Program-made: the position numbers and the translations under genes
Notes under the pieces: model-generated
Databases searched by the model: none
The model's input: only the letters and a program-made list of their open reading frames with translations
What the model was told of the DNA's origin: nothing
In this document: one piece after another, positions 1 to 7,462 of the stretch
How the letters are laid out: every line of letters starts with the position of its first letter
How positions within the stretch are numbered: position 1 is the first letter of the stretch
NCBI RefSeq assembly: GCF_024979255.1
Contig: NZ_JANLCN010000010.1
Coordinates: forward strand, 62,001-126,000
DNA from: Herbiconiux moechotypicola
Lineage (GTDB): Bacteria > Actinomycetota > Actinomycetes > Actinomycetales > Microbacteriaceae
Reading direction: 5' to 3'
Length of the DNA: 64,000 bases

Positions 1-324
1 CCCACCCATGACGCGGGTGATCGCGTCCTGCCAGACGATCAGCCAGGTGCCGAGCGCGCCGAACACCGCGGAGTAGGCCAGGAACACCAGCGAGAAGCCG
101 AGGATGAAGAGGGAGATGCCGAGCAGCATGCGCCGGCGGCCGGCCTTGCGCTCCTCGGCGCCGGCGTCGGCCGCCGTGAAGCCGCCCACGTAGCCGAGAT
201 AGCCCGGCACGAGCGGCAGCACGCAGGGTGAGGCGAACGACACCAGGCCTGCCAGGAGCGCCACCGGGATGGCGAGCAGCAGCTGGCCGCTCAGCACCAC
301 CTCGGCGAACGGATTGCCTCCCAC
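1..324 (-). CDS. ccdA: Cytochrome c biogenesis protein CcdA (3' part cut off by the window edge)
   Basis: This is a DsbD-family membrane protein that carries reducing equivalents across the membrane to the thioredoxin-like partner encoded just upstream, for apocytochrome c maturation (family knowledge). The visible 108 N-terminal residues contain the typical ASPCVLPLVPGYLGYVGG stretch, with the redox cysteine near residue 34 and hydrophobic segments on both sides. A second membrane span follows a basic loop (EERKAGRRR). The chosen start is a GTG beginning five bases after the stop of the TlpA-like gene, which implies one operon. The second redox cysteine and the C-terminal half lie outside the window. 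Confidence 0.9.
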   Translation of the reverse strand, partial: MGGNPFAEVVLSGQLLLAIPVALLAGLVSFASPCVLPLVPGYLGYVGGFTAADAGAEERKAGRRRMLLGISLFILGFSLVFLAYSAVFGALGTWLIVWQDAITRVMGG

Positions 325-328
325 GGCG

Positions 329-913
329 TCAGCTCGTTCCGAGGTTCGACTTGATGAGGGTGTCGAGGATGGACTCCTCGCTCACGAGGCCCACGATGCG
401 GGCCGCCACCCGGCCCTCGGGGTCGATGACCAGGGTGGTGGGCACCGCCTTCGGGCTGACCTCGCCCGAGAACGCCAGCTGGAGCGCGCCGTCGGTGTCG
501 ACGACCGAGGGATAGGTGACGCCGTAGGTCTCGGCGAAGCTCACCGCCGTCGGCGCCTGGTCGCGCACGTTGACGCCGAGGAAGGCCGCCCCGCCCTCCT
601 CGGTGTACTCGGCGTTCAGCCCCTGGAGCAGAGGCGCCTCGTAGCGGCACGGGGCGCATCCGGCGTACCAGAAGTTCACCACGAGCACCTCGCCGCGGTA
701 GTCGGCCGACGACACCGGCTCGCCGTTCTCGTCGGTGCCCTCGAAGTCGATGGGGTCGCCACGGTTCTCGACCGCGATCTCGGTCACGGTTCCGTCGCCG
801 GCGATGTAGCCCTTGTTGCTGCCCTCGCGGTACTGCTCGGCGAGGTCGTCGTTGGAGCACCCGGCGACCACCAGGGTCGCCGCGGCGACCAGCGCGGCCG
901 TGGCCACGCGCAT
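329..913 (-). CDS. TlpA/ResA-like thioredoxin lipoprotein
   Basis: A 194-residue secreted thioredoxin-fold protein. The N-terminus has a lipoprotein signal (VVAGC, lipidated Cys about residue 19), and a CAPC redox motif sits at residues 86-89 in the WYAGCAPCRYEAPLL context typical of the TlpA/ResA/DsbE family. Its expected role is to reduce the CXXCH cysteines of apocytochrome c outside the membrane, using electrons delivered by CcdA. The open frame runs further upstream, but the signal peptide fixes ATG 913 as the start. It lies between a histidine phosphatase gene and ccdA on the same strand, the arrangement known for actinobacterial system II cytochrome c maturation operons. Confidence 0.92.
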   Translation of the reverse strand: MRVATAALVAAATLVVAGCSNDDLAEQYREGSNKGYIAGDGTVTEIAVENRGDPIDFEGTDENGEPVSSADYRGEVLVVNFWYAGCAPCRYEAPLLQGLNAEYTEEGGAAFLGVNVRDQAPTAVSFAETYGVTYPSVVDTDGALQLAFSGEVSPKAVPTTLVIDPEGRVAARIVGLVSEESILDTLIKSNLGTS

Positions 914-942
914 CCGGTGACCGGCACCGCGTCGCGCGCCGG

Positions 943-1587
943 TCACACGGCACCCACGTCGGTGGCGCGGGCGGCGAGGGCCGCTGCGGGGTCGGTGTAG
1001 CCGACCTCCACGAATCGGCCGTCGCGGCGCTCGAAGCTCGTGATGCTGGAGAGGGCGCAGCGGCGCTTGCGCGGGTCGTGCGGGAGTCGCTCGCCCACGA
1101 TGGTGCGGTGGGCCATCCAGATGGGCAGCTGGTGGCTCACCATCACCACGTCGCCGTCGTCGGCGCGATCGTAGGCGTCGTTCATCGCCGCGAGCATGCG
1201 GGTGGAGATGGAGCGGAAGGGCTCGCCCCAGGCGGGGCGCCAGGGGTTCCAGAGAAAGCGCCACATGCGCGGGTCGCGGAGCGCGCCGCCGGGGCCGCGC
1301 ATCCGTCGCCCCTCGAAGGCGTTGGTGGGCTCGATGATGCGGTCTTCGATCATCGGCGCCAGCTCGAAGCCCTGGGAGATGGGCTGGCCCGACTCGCGGG
1401 CGCGCTGCAACGGAGAGGTGTAGAGCGCCACCACGGGGCGTTTGCGGGCGATCAGGTCGTCGGCCGCGGCCTTGGCGAAGCGGTGTCCGAGCTCGGAGAG
1501 ACCGAAGTTCGGCAGGCGGCCGTAGAGCACCTCGTCGGGGTTGAAGACTTCACCGTGGCGGACGAGGTGGATCTGGCGGGCGGGCAC
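943..1587 (-). CDS. Histidine phosphatase (phosphoglycerate mutase-like) family protein
   Basis: A 214-residue branch-1 histidine phosphatase. The phosphoacceptor motif LVRHGE lies at residues 8-13, and the second catalytic His is in VVMVSHQLPIW. The substrate cannot be told from sequence. The longest frame starts at 1641 and an ATG exists at 1611, but a TAGACT -10 box ends 7 nt before GTG 1587, and that start puts RHG at the family's usual distance from the N-terminus. I therefore prefer a leaderless GTG start. It heads the operon with the TlpA-like gene and ccdA; the same neighbours occur in other actinobacteria. Confidence 0.85.
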   Translation of the reverse strand: MPARQIHLVRHGEVFNPDEVLYGRLPNFGLSELGHRFAKAAADDLIARKRPVVALYTSPLQRARESGQPISQGFELAPMIEDRIIEPTNAFEGRRMRGPGGALRDPRMWRFLWNPWRPAWGEPFRSISTRMLAAMNDAYDRADDGDVVMVSHQLPIWMAHRTIVGERLPHDPRKRRCALSSITSFERRDGRFVEVGYTDPAAALAARATDVGAV

Positions 1588-1594
1588 GGCTACC

Positions 1595-1600
1595 AGTCTA
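1595..1600 (-). promoter_or_regulatory. -10 box of the histidine phosphatase operon (leaderless)
   Basis: On the minus strand TAGACT is followed by 7 nt and then GTG 1587. This spacing puts transcription initiation at or next to the start codon. No convincing -35 element is needed or seen. Confidence 0.5.
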
Positions 1601-1727
1601 CGAGCGGCCATGCCGAGCGTTCGCCGAGAGCGCTCGATCATGAAGATGGCCTAACGCTCATATGTAGAACTATGCGATTGTGCTGAAAAGTTGTAGCTGC
1701 TCAAATGGAGTACAGAAAGGCACACTC

Positions 1728-1835
1728 ATGACCCTCATCACGCTGTCCGCATTCGCTCTCGTCGCCCTCGCCGGCATCGCCGCCACCGTCAAGGCCGTGG
1801 CCACCGACGGCTACCGCCGCCAGCCCACCCGCTGA
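1728..1835 (+). CDS. Small single-span membrane protein (35 aa)
   Basis: An unrecognised mini-protein. It starts MTLITLSAFALVALAG, has one hydrophobic helix over about residues 3-23, and ends in a short basic tail (GYRRQPTR). A purine-rich ribosome binding site (AGAAAGG) lies about 7 nt before ATG, and codon use is GC-rich like that of the neighbours, so it is probably translated. It sits between the divergent phosphatase operon and aspS. No function is assigned. A second tiny membrane protein of similar design lies on the other side of aspS. Confidence 0.6.
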   Translation: MTLITLSAFALVALAGIAATVKAVATDGYRRQPTR

Positions 1836-1896
1836 GGCCCGCCCGCCCCGGCCCGCGCATCCTGGCCCGCGCCTGCTGGCCCGGGAGCTCGGCCTG

Positions 1897-1902
1897 TAGA
1901 CT
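1897..1902 (+). promoter_or_regulatory. -10 box of aspS (leaderless)
   Basis: TAGACT is followed by 8 nt and then the GTG start of aspS at 1911, with no Shine-Dalgarno sequence between. This fits a leaderless transcript. Confidence 0.5.
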
Positions 1903-1910
1903 CGTCCTCC

Positions 1911-3230
1911 GTGACAGCACAGAGCTCCCGCACCCTCGTCAAGAACCTCGCCGCCCTCGAAGACGGACCCGTCACGGTCTCGGGCTGGGTCGAGACCGTT
2001 CGCGATCAGAAGAAGGTGCAGTTCGTCGTGCTGCGCGACGAGTCGGGTGCCGTTCAGCTGGTCAACCCGCGCACCGAGGAGACCGAGGCCGTCGCCGCGA
2101 GCATCTCCGGGCTCGCGCAGGGCTCGTTCATCACCGTCACGGGTGAGCTCAAGCACGACGAGCGCGTGAAGCTCGGCGGCATCGAGGTGAAGCTCGCCAC
2201 GCTCGAGGTGGTGGCCGCCGCCATCCCTGAGACCCCCATCTCCGACGAGACGGGCATCGACAAGCGCATGGACTGGCGCTTCCTCGACCTGCGCCGGCCC
2301 GAGCAGAACCTCGTGTTCCGGGTGCAGACCACGCTCGAGCACGCCTGGCGCACCTACTGGGTGGAGCACGACTTCATCGAGATCCACACCCCCAAGCTCA
2401 TGGCCTCGGCGTCGGAGTCGCGGGCCGAGCTGTTCGAGGTGGACTACTTCGACGGCAAGGCCTACCTCGCGCAGAGCCCGCAGTTCTTCAAGCAGATGGC
2501 GCAGCCCGCCGGCTTCGGCAAGGTGTTCGAGGTGGGCCCCGCGTTCCGCGCCGACCCGTCCTTCACCTCGCGTCACGCCACCGAGTTCACCAGCGTCGAC
2601 TCCGAGATCTCGTGGATCGACTCCCACGAAGACGTGATGAAGCTGCACGAAGAGCTCATGGTGGCCGGCTTCACCGCAGTGAAGGAGAAGCACGGCGACG
2701 AGATCAAGGCGCTGTTCGGCGTCGACATCGAGGTGCCCACCACGCCGTTCCCGCGCATCCCGCTCGCCGAGGCGAAGGAGATCGTGGCCTCGCGCGGCTA
2801 CGTCGTGCCGCGCGACGACGCGGACATGGACCCGGAGGGCGAGCGCCAGATCGCCGCCTACGTCAAGGAGACGTTCGGGCACGACTTCGTGTTCCTCACC
2901 GACTACCACGCGAGCATCCGGCCGTTCTACCACATGCGTCACGCCGACGACGTGACGCTCACGAACAGCTACGACCTCGTCTACAACGGTGTCGAGATCT
3001 CGACCGGCGCCCAGCGCGAGCACCGCGTGGAGGTGCTCATCGAGCAGGCTCGCGAGAAGGGGCTCGACCCCGAGGAGCTCGAGTTCTACCTCGACTTCTT
3101 CCGCTACGGCGTGCCCCCGCACGGCGGGTTCGGCATGGGCCTCTCGCGCGTGCTCATGCTCATGCTGCACCAGACCAACCTCCGCGAGGTGGTCTACCTC
3201 TTCCGCGGCCCCACCCGCCTCACCCCGTAA
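1911..3230 (+). CDS. aspS: Aspartyl-tRNA synthetase, short archaeal/non-discriminating type
   Basis: A 439-residue class IIb synthetase that charges tRNA with aspartate. An N-terminal OB-fold anticodon-binding domain (about 1-105) is followed by the catalytic core, with motif 2 around GPAFRADPSFTSRHATEF and motif 3 around HGGFGMGLSRVLMLML at the C-terminus. The usual bacterial enzyme is about 590 residues and carries an inserted GAD domain, which is absent here. This is therefore the archaeal-like form, often annotated as aspartate--tRNA(Asn) ligase, which may also charge tRNA-Asn and would then need GatCAB (family knowledge; not testable here). The start is GTG, apparently leaderless. Confidence 0.93.
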   Translation: MTAQSSRTLVKNLAALEDGPVTVSGWVETVRDQKKVQFVVLRDESGAVQLVNPRTEETEAVAASISGLAQGSFITVTGELKHDERVKLGGIEVKLATLEVVAAAIPETPISDETGIDKRMDWRFLDLRRPEQNLVFRVQTTLEHAWRTYWVEHDFIEIHTPKLMASASESRAELFEVDYFDGKAYLAQSPQFFKQMAQPAGFGKVFEVGPAFRADPSFTSRHATEFTSVDSEISWIDSHEDVMKLHEELMVAGFTAVKEKHGDEIKALFGVDIEVPTTPFPRIPLAEAKEIVASRGYVVPRDDADMDPEGERQIAAYVKETFGHDFVFLTDYHASIRPFYHMRHADDVTLTNSYDLVYNGVEISTGAQREHRVEVLIEQAREKGLDPEELEFYLDFFRYGVPPHGGFGMGLSRVLMLMLHQTNLREVVYLFRGPTRLTP

Positions 3231-3267
3231 CCCGGCGGCCCCGCCCCCGCCCGCGCCCGCTGCGGCG

Positions 3268-3369
3268 TCATCCACGACGGCGCATCCAGAAGATCGCCCC
3301 CACCGCCAGCGCGACAACCACGATCACGACGGGCGCAATCGCGAACGCGTTCCAGACCACTACGTTCAC
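3268..3369 (-). CDS. Small single-span membrane protein (33 aa)
   Basis: An unrecognised mini-protein convergent with aspS. GTG 3369 is preceded by a purine-rich site (AAGGGGCGAG). The translation begins MNVVVWNAFAIAPVVIVVVA, continues as one hydrophobic helix to about residue 28, and ends MRRRG, giving an Nout/Cin single-span protein by the positive-inside rule. It is supported by a good start context, a coherent hydrophobic profile and a clean stop, but not by homology that I can recall. Confidence 0.55.
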   Translation of the reverse strand: MNVVVWNAFAIAPVVIVVVALAVGAIFWMRRRG

Positions 3370-3557
3370 AACGCGCCTCGCCCCTTGTTCATAACCAAGC
3401 CATGCTCAGTTTATGACAGCGTTGGAGCCAGATGGGGTACCCCTCGAATCGACGGAATCGGGAGGTCGCAAAATGCCCCTTCTCCGGTGATTTGGCGGCA
3501 GTTCGCGACTTCTCGATGGCGAGAAGGGGCGCAGTCGGGGCCGCCGCGACGGTCGGG

Positions 3558-3857
3558 TCAGAGTTCGATGTCGACGGAGGCGCGGTCGGAGACGAGGGCG
3601 GCGACCTGAGGGGCGACCTCGAGGTGGGCGGGATGCTGCTGGTAGGCGTCGAGGTCGGCGAGGGTGGCGTAGTCGGCGACCAGCACGACGTCCCAGTTCT
3701 TCTCGAAGTAGGCCACGTTCGGGCCCACGGTGAGCGATGCGATCGACGGGATGAGCGGGGGCAGCGACGACAGCAGCGCCGTGATGGCGGCGGCGTCGGC
3801 CGCCTTCTGGGCGGGATCGGTGGCCGAGAGCTTCCAGGCGACGACGTGGCGGATCAT
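3558..3857 (-). CDS. Dabb family protein (stress-responsive A/B barrel domain)
   Basis: A 99-residue ferredoxin-like alpha/beta barrel protein. The start MIRHVVAWKL and the pattern NWDVVLVADYATLADLDAYQQHPAHLEV are typical of Dabb domains, which form dimers. Members have varied or unknown roles. The ATG overlaps the stop of the glutaredoxin-like gene by 4 nt (ATGA), so the two are translationally coupled, which hints at a shared redox or stress role. Confidence 0.85.
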   Translation of the reverse strand: MIRHVVAWKLSATDPAQKAADAAAITALLSSLPPLIPSIASLTVGPNVAYFEKNWDVVLVADYATLADLDAYQQHPAHLEVAPQVAALVSDRASVDIEL

Positions 3858-4111
3858 GGGGCGGCCTCCAGCAGGGCGGTTCGGAGACGGGCCGGCTCGA
3901 CCCGCCAGATGGTGTGCACGGCGCCGTCGATCTTCACGACCGGGATCTCCTCGGCGTACTCGTCGAGCAGTGCCGGGTCGTCGAGGATCGAGAGCTCGGT
4001 GACCTCCACCTCGACCTGGGGCAGCTCGGCGAGCACCGCGGCCACGACCTCACGGGCGTCGTCGCAGAGGTGGCAGCCCGGCTTCGCGATGAAGGTGAGC
4101 GAGATCGGCAC
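3854..4111 (-). CDS. Glutaredoxin family protein
   Basis: An 85-residue thioredoxin-fold protein with the N-terminal redox motif CHLC (about residues 13-16) after a FIAKPG strand, and the cis-proline region EEIPVVKIDG typical of the DUF836/glutaredoxin-like group. It probably acts as a cytoplasmic thiol reductant. The GTG start at 4111 lies 6 nt after a TAGGCT -10 box, so it looks leaderless. It is the first gene of a two-gene operon with the Dabb protein. Confidence 0.88.
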   Translation of the reverse strand: MPISLTFIAKPGCHLCDDAREVVAAVLAELPQVEVEVTELSILDDPALLDEYAEEIPVVKIDGAVHTIWRVEPARLRTALLEAAP

Positions 4112-4117
4112 CCCTTG

Positions 4118-4123
4118 AGCCTA
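4118..4123 (-). promoter_or_regulatory. -10 box of the glutaredoxin-Dabb operon (leaderless)
   Basis: Minus-strand TAGGCT, 6 nt, then GTG 4111. Confidence 0.5.
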
Positions 4124-4159
4124 TTCGCCCGGCGCACCCGCTTCGCCCGGCGCACCCGC
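4124..4159. repeat. Perfect tandem repeat, 2 x 18 bp
   Basis: TTCGCCCGGCGCACCCGC occurs twice back to back (4124-4141 and 4142-4159) between the glutaredoxin promoter and the bS22 terminator. No function is evident; it may be slippage or duplication. Confidence 0.8.
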
Positions 4160-4181
4160 ATCGTCACGCCCGGGCACAGCG

Positions 4182-4208
4182 AAAAGCGCCGGGACGCATC
4201 CCGGCGCT
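4182..4208 (-). terminator. Intrinsic terminator of the bS22 gene
   Basis: AGCGCCGGGA and TCCCGGCGCT form a perfect 10-bp stem with a 4-nt loop, followed on the minus strand by TTTT. It lies about 30 nt downstream of the bS22 stop codon. Confidence 0.75.
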
Positions 4209-4237
4209 GTCGCGCTGTTGCAGAAGTGGCGGCGCGG

Positions 4238-4336
4238 CTACTTCTTGTTGCGACGCTGGTGGCGGGTCTTGCGAAGCAGCTTGCGGTGCTTCTTCTTCGC
4301 CATGCGCTTGCGACGCTTCTTGATAACGGAACCCAC
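4238..4336 (-). CDS. Small ribosomal subunit protein bS22 (AURKAIP1/COX24 domain)
   Basis: A 32-residue, extremely basic protein beginning MGSVIKKRRKRMAKKKHRK and ending in RRNKK. This matches the actinobacterial bS22 protein seen in mycobacterial ribosome structures, which binds rRNA in the small subunit (family knowledge). The GTG start at 4336 is preceded by TGAGGTCCAA (Shine-Dalgarno GAGGT). An internal Met at residue 12 could be mistaken for the start, but the conserved GSVIKKRRKR block argues for the longer form. It is followed by its own terminator. Confidence 0.93.
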   Translation of the reverse strand: MGSVIKKRRKRMAKKKHRKLLRKTRHQRRNKK

Positions 4337-4418
4337 TTGGACCTCACACGTTCGGGGAGAGACCGCACCGATCGGCGGCCAGAGGCTGAAGAGCCTCGCA
4401 GAAGTGTAGCAGTTGCCG

Positions 4419-4613
4419 TCAGGCCGAGTCGGCGATGTGCTTCGACACCGCGGAGGCGACGGCCGACTCGGGCACCCGGAAGGAGCGGCCGAAGCGGATG
4501 GCGGGCAGTTCACCGGCGTGCACGAGGCGGTACACCGTCATCTTCGACACCCGCATCATCTCGGCGACCTCCGCGACGGTCAGGAAGCGCACGTCGTCCA
4601 GGTCAGAAGCCAT
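4419..4613 (-). CDS. Excisionase-family helix-turn-helix DNA-binding protein
   Basis: A 64-residue MerR-type/excisionase-type HTH protein. LTVAEVAEMMRVSKMTVYRL forms the HTH (about residues 11-30) and IRFGRSFRVPESAV the wing. No phage integrase or attachment site is nearby, so it is not part of a prophage. A gene of this type next to the bS22 gene and near proC is a conserved actinobacterial arrangement (the Rv0500-Rv0500A-Rv0500B neighbourhood in Mycobacterium tuberculosis). Its targets are unknown. Confidence 0.88.
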   Translation of the reverse strand: MASDLDDVRFLTVAEVAEMMRVSKMTVYRLVHAGELPAIRFGRSFRVPESAVASAVSKHIADSA

Positions 4614-4708
4614 GGCCTCGCCAATCTGTGATGTGTGGTTGCAGGATGTGGGTGTGACGGATGTGAATATCCGAAACTATAGAGGCACACGAGCCTCACA
4701 CACAACAC

Positions 4709-5170
4709 TCAGCGACGCAGCTTCGACACCAGGTCGTCGGCCACGCTCTTGACCGCGTGCGAGGTCTGCGCCGCACGCCGGCCGACGTTCTGCCCGAACG
4801 CGGCCGCGGCCGACTTCACGGCGTCGGAGGCGTTCTCCCAGAGCTCGTCCTCCTCGGCCGTGTCGAAGTCGGCGGAGAGGAACGGGATGAGCCAGTCCTC
4901 CACGTCTTCCAGCGGCGACACGTCGATGCGGTAGAAGCGGTGCTGCCCCTCCTCGCGCACCACGACGAGCCCCGCATCCCGCAGCACCTTGAGGTGCTTC
5001 GACACGGTCGGCTGGCTGAGCTCGAGCTGCCCCACGAGCTCGGAGACGCTGTACTCGCCCTCCCCCGCACCGGATGCGCCCGCGGGCTCCGCGGAGACGT
5101 AACGGTCGAGCAGCAACGACAGGAGCTGGCGTCGCGTCGGATCAGCTATCACTGAGAAGATGTCGGCCAT
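4709..5170 (-). CDS. ArsR-family winged-helix transcriptional regulator
   Basis: A 153-residue protein with an N-terminal ArsR-type winged helix: FSVIADPTRRQLLSLL, then the recognition helix QLELSQPTVSKHLKVLRDAG, then the wing GLVVVREEGQHRFYRID. The approximately 65-residue C-terminal extension has no metal-binding Cys cluster, and its acidic-then-basic helices could serve oligomerisation. The ligand is unknown. A TACCCT -10 box precedes ATG 5170 by 6 nt, so the mRNA is probably leaderless. It is divergent from the potassium transporter genes, which may be targets. Confidence 0.88.
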   Translation of the reverse strand: MADIFSVIADPTRRQLLSLLLDRYVSAEPAGASGAGEGEYSVSELVGQLELSQPTVSKHLKVLRDAGLVVVREEGQHRFYRIDVSPLEDVEDWLIPFLSADFDTAEEDELWENASDAVKSAAAAFGQNVGRRAAQTSHAVKSVADDLVSKLRR

Positions 5171-5176
5171 GCGTCA

Positions 5177-5182
5177 AGGGTA
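5177..5182 (-). promoter_or_regulatory. -10 box of the ArsR-family gene (leaderless)
   Basis: Minus-strand TACCCT, 6 nt, then ATG 5170. Confidence 0.5.
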
Positions 5183-5270
5183 GTGCGCAGGCCCCCGTTC
5201 TGCGCCACCAGCGGTAGCATTGCTCCCGTTCACCGGGGTGCGAACGGCCCCGCCGAGGCGAGGATGAGGA

Positions 5271-6761
5271 ATGAGCGTCCGCACCACGGCCGTGAGCCGC
5301 AACCCGCTCAACCGGGGCCGCACCGTCGTCGGCCGCGCGCGGGTGCGGTTGTCGGAGTTCTCCGAGAGCTCGCCCTCGCGCTTCGCGATCCTCATCTTCG
5401 CCGGCCTCATCCTGCTCTTCACCGCGCTGTTCTCGCTGCCGATCGCGAGCGCCGACGGCAAGGCCACCGGGCTGGCCGACTCCCTCTTCACCGCTGTCTC
5501 GGTCATCTGCGTCACCGGGCTCGCCACCGTCGACATGGCCACCCACTGGTCGGTGTTCGGGCACGTGCTGATCTACGTGGGCGTGCAGATCGGTGCCCTC
5601 GGGGTACTCACCCTGGCGAGCATCCTGGGCCTGGCGGTGTCGCGCAAGCTCGGGCTGCGTGCCCGCCTCATCGCGGCCAGCGACACCAACCCGCTGCGCA
5701 TGCACCACGGCCCCGTGGCCGAGGGCCAGGCGGTGCGGCTGGGTGAGATCGGCTCACTGCTCGCCACCGTCGCGATCAGTGCGTTCGTGATCGAGGTGGT
5801 GCTCGCCGCCCTGCTCTTCCCCCGGATGCTGCTCGACGGCATCGACGTCGGCACCGCCGTCTGGCACAGCTTCTACTACTCGGCCATGGCGTTCACCAAC
5901 ACCGGGTTCGCACCCAACGCCGACGGGCTGGCGCCGTTCGCCGACGACTACTTCTTCTTGACCATCCTCATGATCGGCGTCTTCCTCGGCAGCATCGGCT
6001 TCCCGGTGATCTACGCGCTCTCGCGCTCGCTCGGCGCCTGGAAGGCGCGGCGCAAGGCCAAGGGCCGCACCATCGCCAACCGGGTGCGCTGGTCGGTGCA
6101 CGTGAAGCTCACACTCGTGACCAGCGCGCTGCTCATCGTGGCGGGTGCGGCCCTCTACATCGTGCTGGAGTTCGACAACCCGAAGACCTTCGGCACGCTG
6201 GGCGCCTCCGACACGGTCTTCCAGAGCTTCTTCCTCTCGGTGATGACGCGATCGGGCGGCTTCTCGACCATCGACATCCCCGACCTCAACGGGTCGAGCC
6301 TGCTCGTCACCGACATGCTCATGTTCATCGGCGGCGGATCGGCCTCGACCGCGGGCGGCATCAAGGTAACCACCCTGGCCGTGCTCTTCCTAGCCGCCTT
6401 CGCCGAGGCGCGCGGCGTGCAGGACATGGAGTCGTTCGGCCGCCGCATCCCCTCCGACGTGCTGCGACTCGGCGTCTCGGTGGTGCTCTGGGGCGCGACC
6501 ACCGTCGCGGTGTCGAGCATCATCATCCTGCAGATCTCGAAGGCGCCGCTCGACCACGTGCTCTTCGACGTGATCTCGGCCTTCGCGACCTCGGGGCTCA
6601 CCACCGGCCTCACCGCGTCGCTGCCCGATGCCGGGGTGTACGTGATGGCGGCCACCATGTTCATGGGCCGCGTTGGTACTGTGACCTTGGCTGCGGCCCT
6701 CGCCGCGAGCCAACGGCAGCAGCTCTACAAGCGCCCGGAAGAGAGGCCCATCGTTGGTTGA
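5271..6761 (+). CDS. TrkH/KtrB-family potassium uptake channel subunit
   Basis: A 496-residue polytopic membrane protein of the superfamily of K+ transporters. It shows the four pore-loop signatures in order: ICVTGLAT, AFTNTGFAP, TRSGGFSTID and FATSGLTTGLT, each with the selectivity-filter glycine. With the adjacent cytosolic RCK protein it forms a gated K+ (or K+/Na+) uptake system. AGGATGAGGA supplies the ribosome binding site. Its last 8 nt overlap the TTG start of the regulatory subunit gene, indicating translational coupling. Confidence 0.93.
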   Translation: MSVRTTAVSRNPLNRGRTVVGRARVRLSEFSESSPSRFAILIFAGLILLFTALFSLPIASADGKATGLADSLFTAVSVICVTGLATVDMATHWSVFGHVLIYVGVQIGALGVLTLASILGLAVSRKLGLRARLIAASDTNPLRMHHGPVAEGQAVRLGEIGSLLATVAISAFVIEVVLAALLFPRMLLDGIDVGTAVWHSFYYSAMAFTNTGFAPNADGLAPFADDYFFLTILMIGVFLGSIGFPVIYALSRSLGAWKARRKAKGRTIANRVRWSVHVKLTLVTSALLIVAGAALYIVLEFDNPKTFGTLGASDTVFQSFFLSVMTRSGGFSTIDIPDLNGSSLLVTDMLMFIGGGSASTAGGIKVTTLAVLFLAAFAEARGVQDMESFGRRIPSDVLRLGVSVVLWGATTVAVSSIIILQISKAPLDHVLFDVISAFATSGLTTGLTASLPDAGVYVMAATMFMGRVGTVTLAAALAASQRQQLYKRPEERPIVG

Positions 6762-7425
6762 CCGGATCAGACACGACGCACCGGTGCTCGTGATCGGCCT
6801 CGGCCGCTTCGGCGCCGCCACCGCGGGCGAGCTCGACCGGCTCGGCCGCGAGGTGCTGGCCATCGACGAAGACGAGCGGCTCGTGCAGAAGTGGTCGGAG
6901 CGGGTGACGCACACCGTGCAGGCCGACGCGAAGAACGTCGAGGCGCTCCGCCAGATCGGTGCCTCGGAGTTCCAGATCGCGGTGGTGGCGGTCGGCTCGT
7001 CGATCGAGGCGTCGGTGCTCATCACCGCCAACCTGGTCGACCTCAAGGTGCCGCAGATCTGGGCGAAGGCCATCTCGCGCTCGCACGGCAAGATTCTCGA
7101 GCGCATCGGCGCCAACCACGTGATCTACCCCGAGGCCGAGGCCGGCGAGCGGGTGGCGCACCTGGTGTCGGGCCGCATGCTCGACTTCATCGAGTTCGAC
7201 GACGACTTCGCCCTCGTGAAGATGTATCCGCCGAAGCCGATCCGCGGCCTCAACCTCACCGAGTCGGGCGTGCGCACCAAGTACCACGTGACGGTGGTGG
7301 GTGTGAAGAGCCCGGGCAAGCCGTTCACCTACGCCACGGAGTCGACCGTGGTGTCGAACCACGACCTCATCATCGTCTCGGGCAAGTCGAGCGACATCGA
7401 GACCTTCGCCACGCTCGGCAACTGA
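6754..7425 (+). CDS. TrkA/KtrA-family potassium channel regulatory subunit
   Basis: A 223-residue cytosolic protein. An N-terminal RCK_N Rossmann domain (VLVIGLGRFGAATAGEL, with an acidic residue in LAIDEDE ending strand 2) is followed by an RCK_C domain (about 140-223). It binds nucleotide and gates the membrane subunit encoded just upstream. The TTG start lies inside the end of the upstream gene, giving an 8-nt overlap. The two genes form a complete Ktr-type uptake pair. Confidence 0.92.
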   Translation: MVDRIRHDAPVLVIGLGRFGAATAGELDRLGREVLAIDEDERLVQKWSERVTHTVQADAKNVEALRQIGASEFQIAVVAVGSSIEASVLITANLVDLKVPQIWAKAISRSHGKILERIGANHVIYPEAEAGERVAHLVSGRMLDFIEFDDDFALVKMYPPKPIRGLNLTESGVRTKYHVTVVGVKSPGKPFTYATESTVVSNHDLIIVSGKSSDIETFATLGN

Positions 7426-7462
7426 GGCCCGTCGGGGCCCCGATTCCGGTTTTCGGTTCCGG

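Noticed and set aside
1701-3317. Long antisense frame (538 codons) opposite aspS
   Set aside because: It mirrors the aspS reading frame in GC-rich DNA, has repetitive His/Glu/Val composition and no domain or ribosome binding site.
4419-4613. Prophage or integrative element suggested by the excisionase-like HTH gene
   Set aside because: No integrase, attachment-site duplication or phage genes are present; the gene is a conserved chromosomal neighbour of the bS22 gene.
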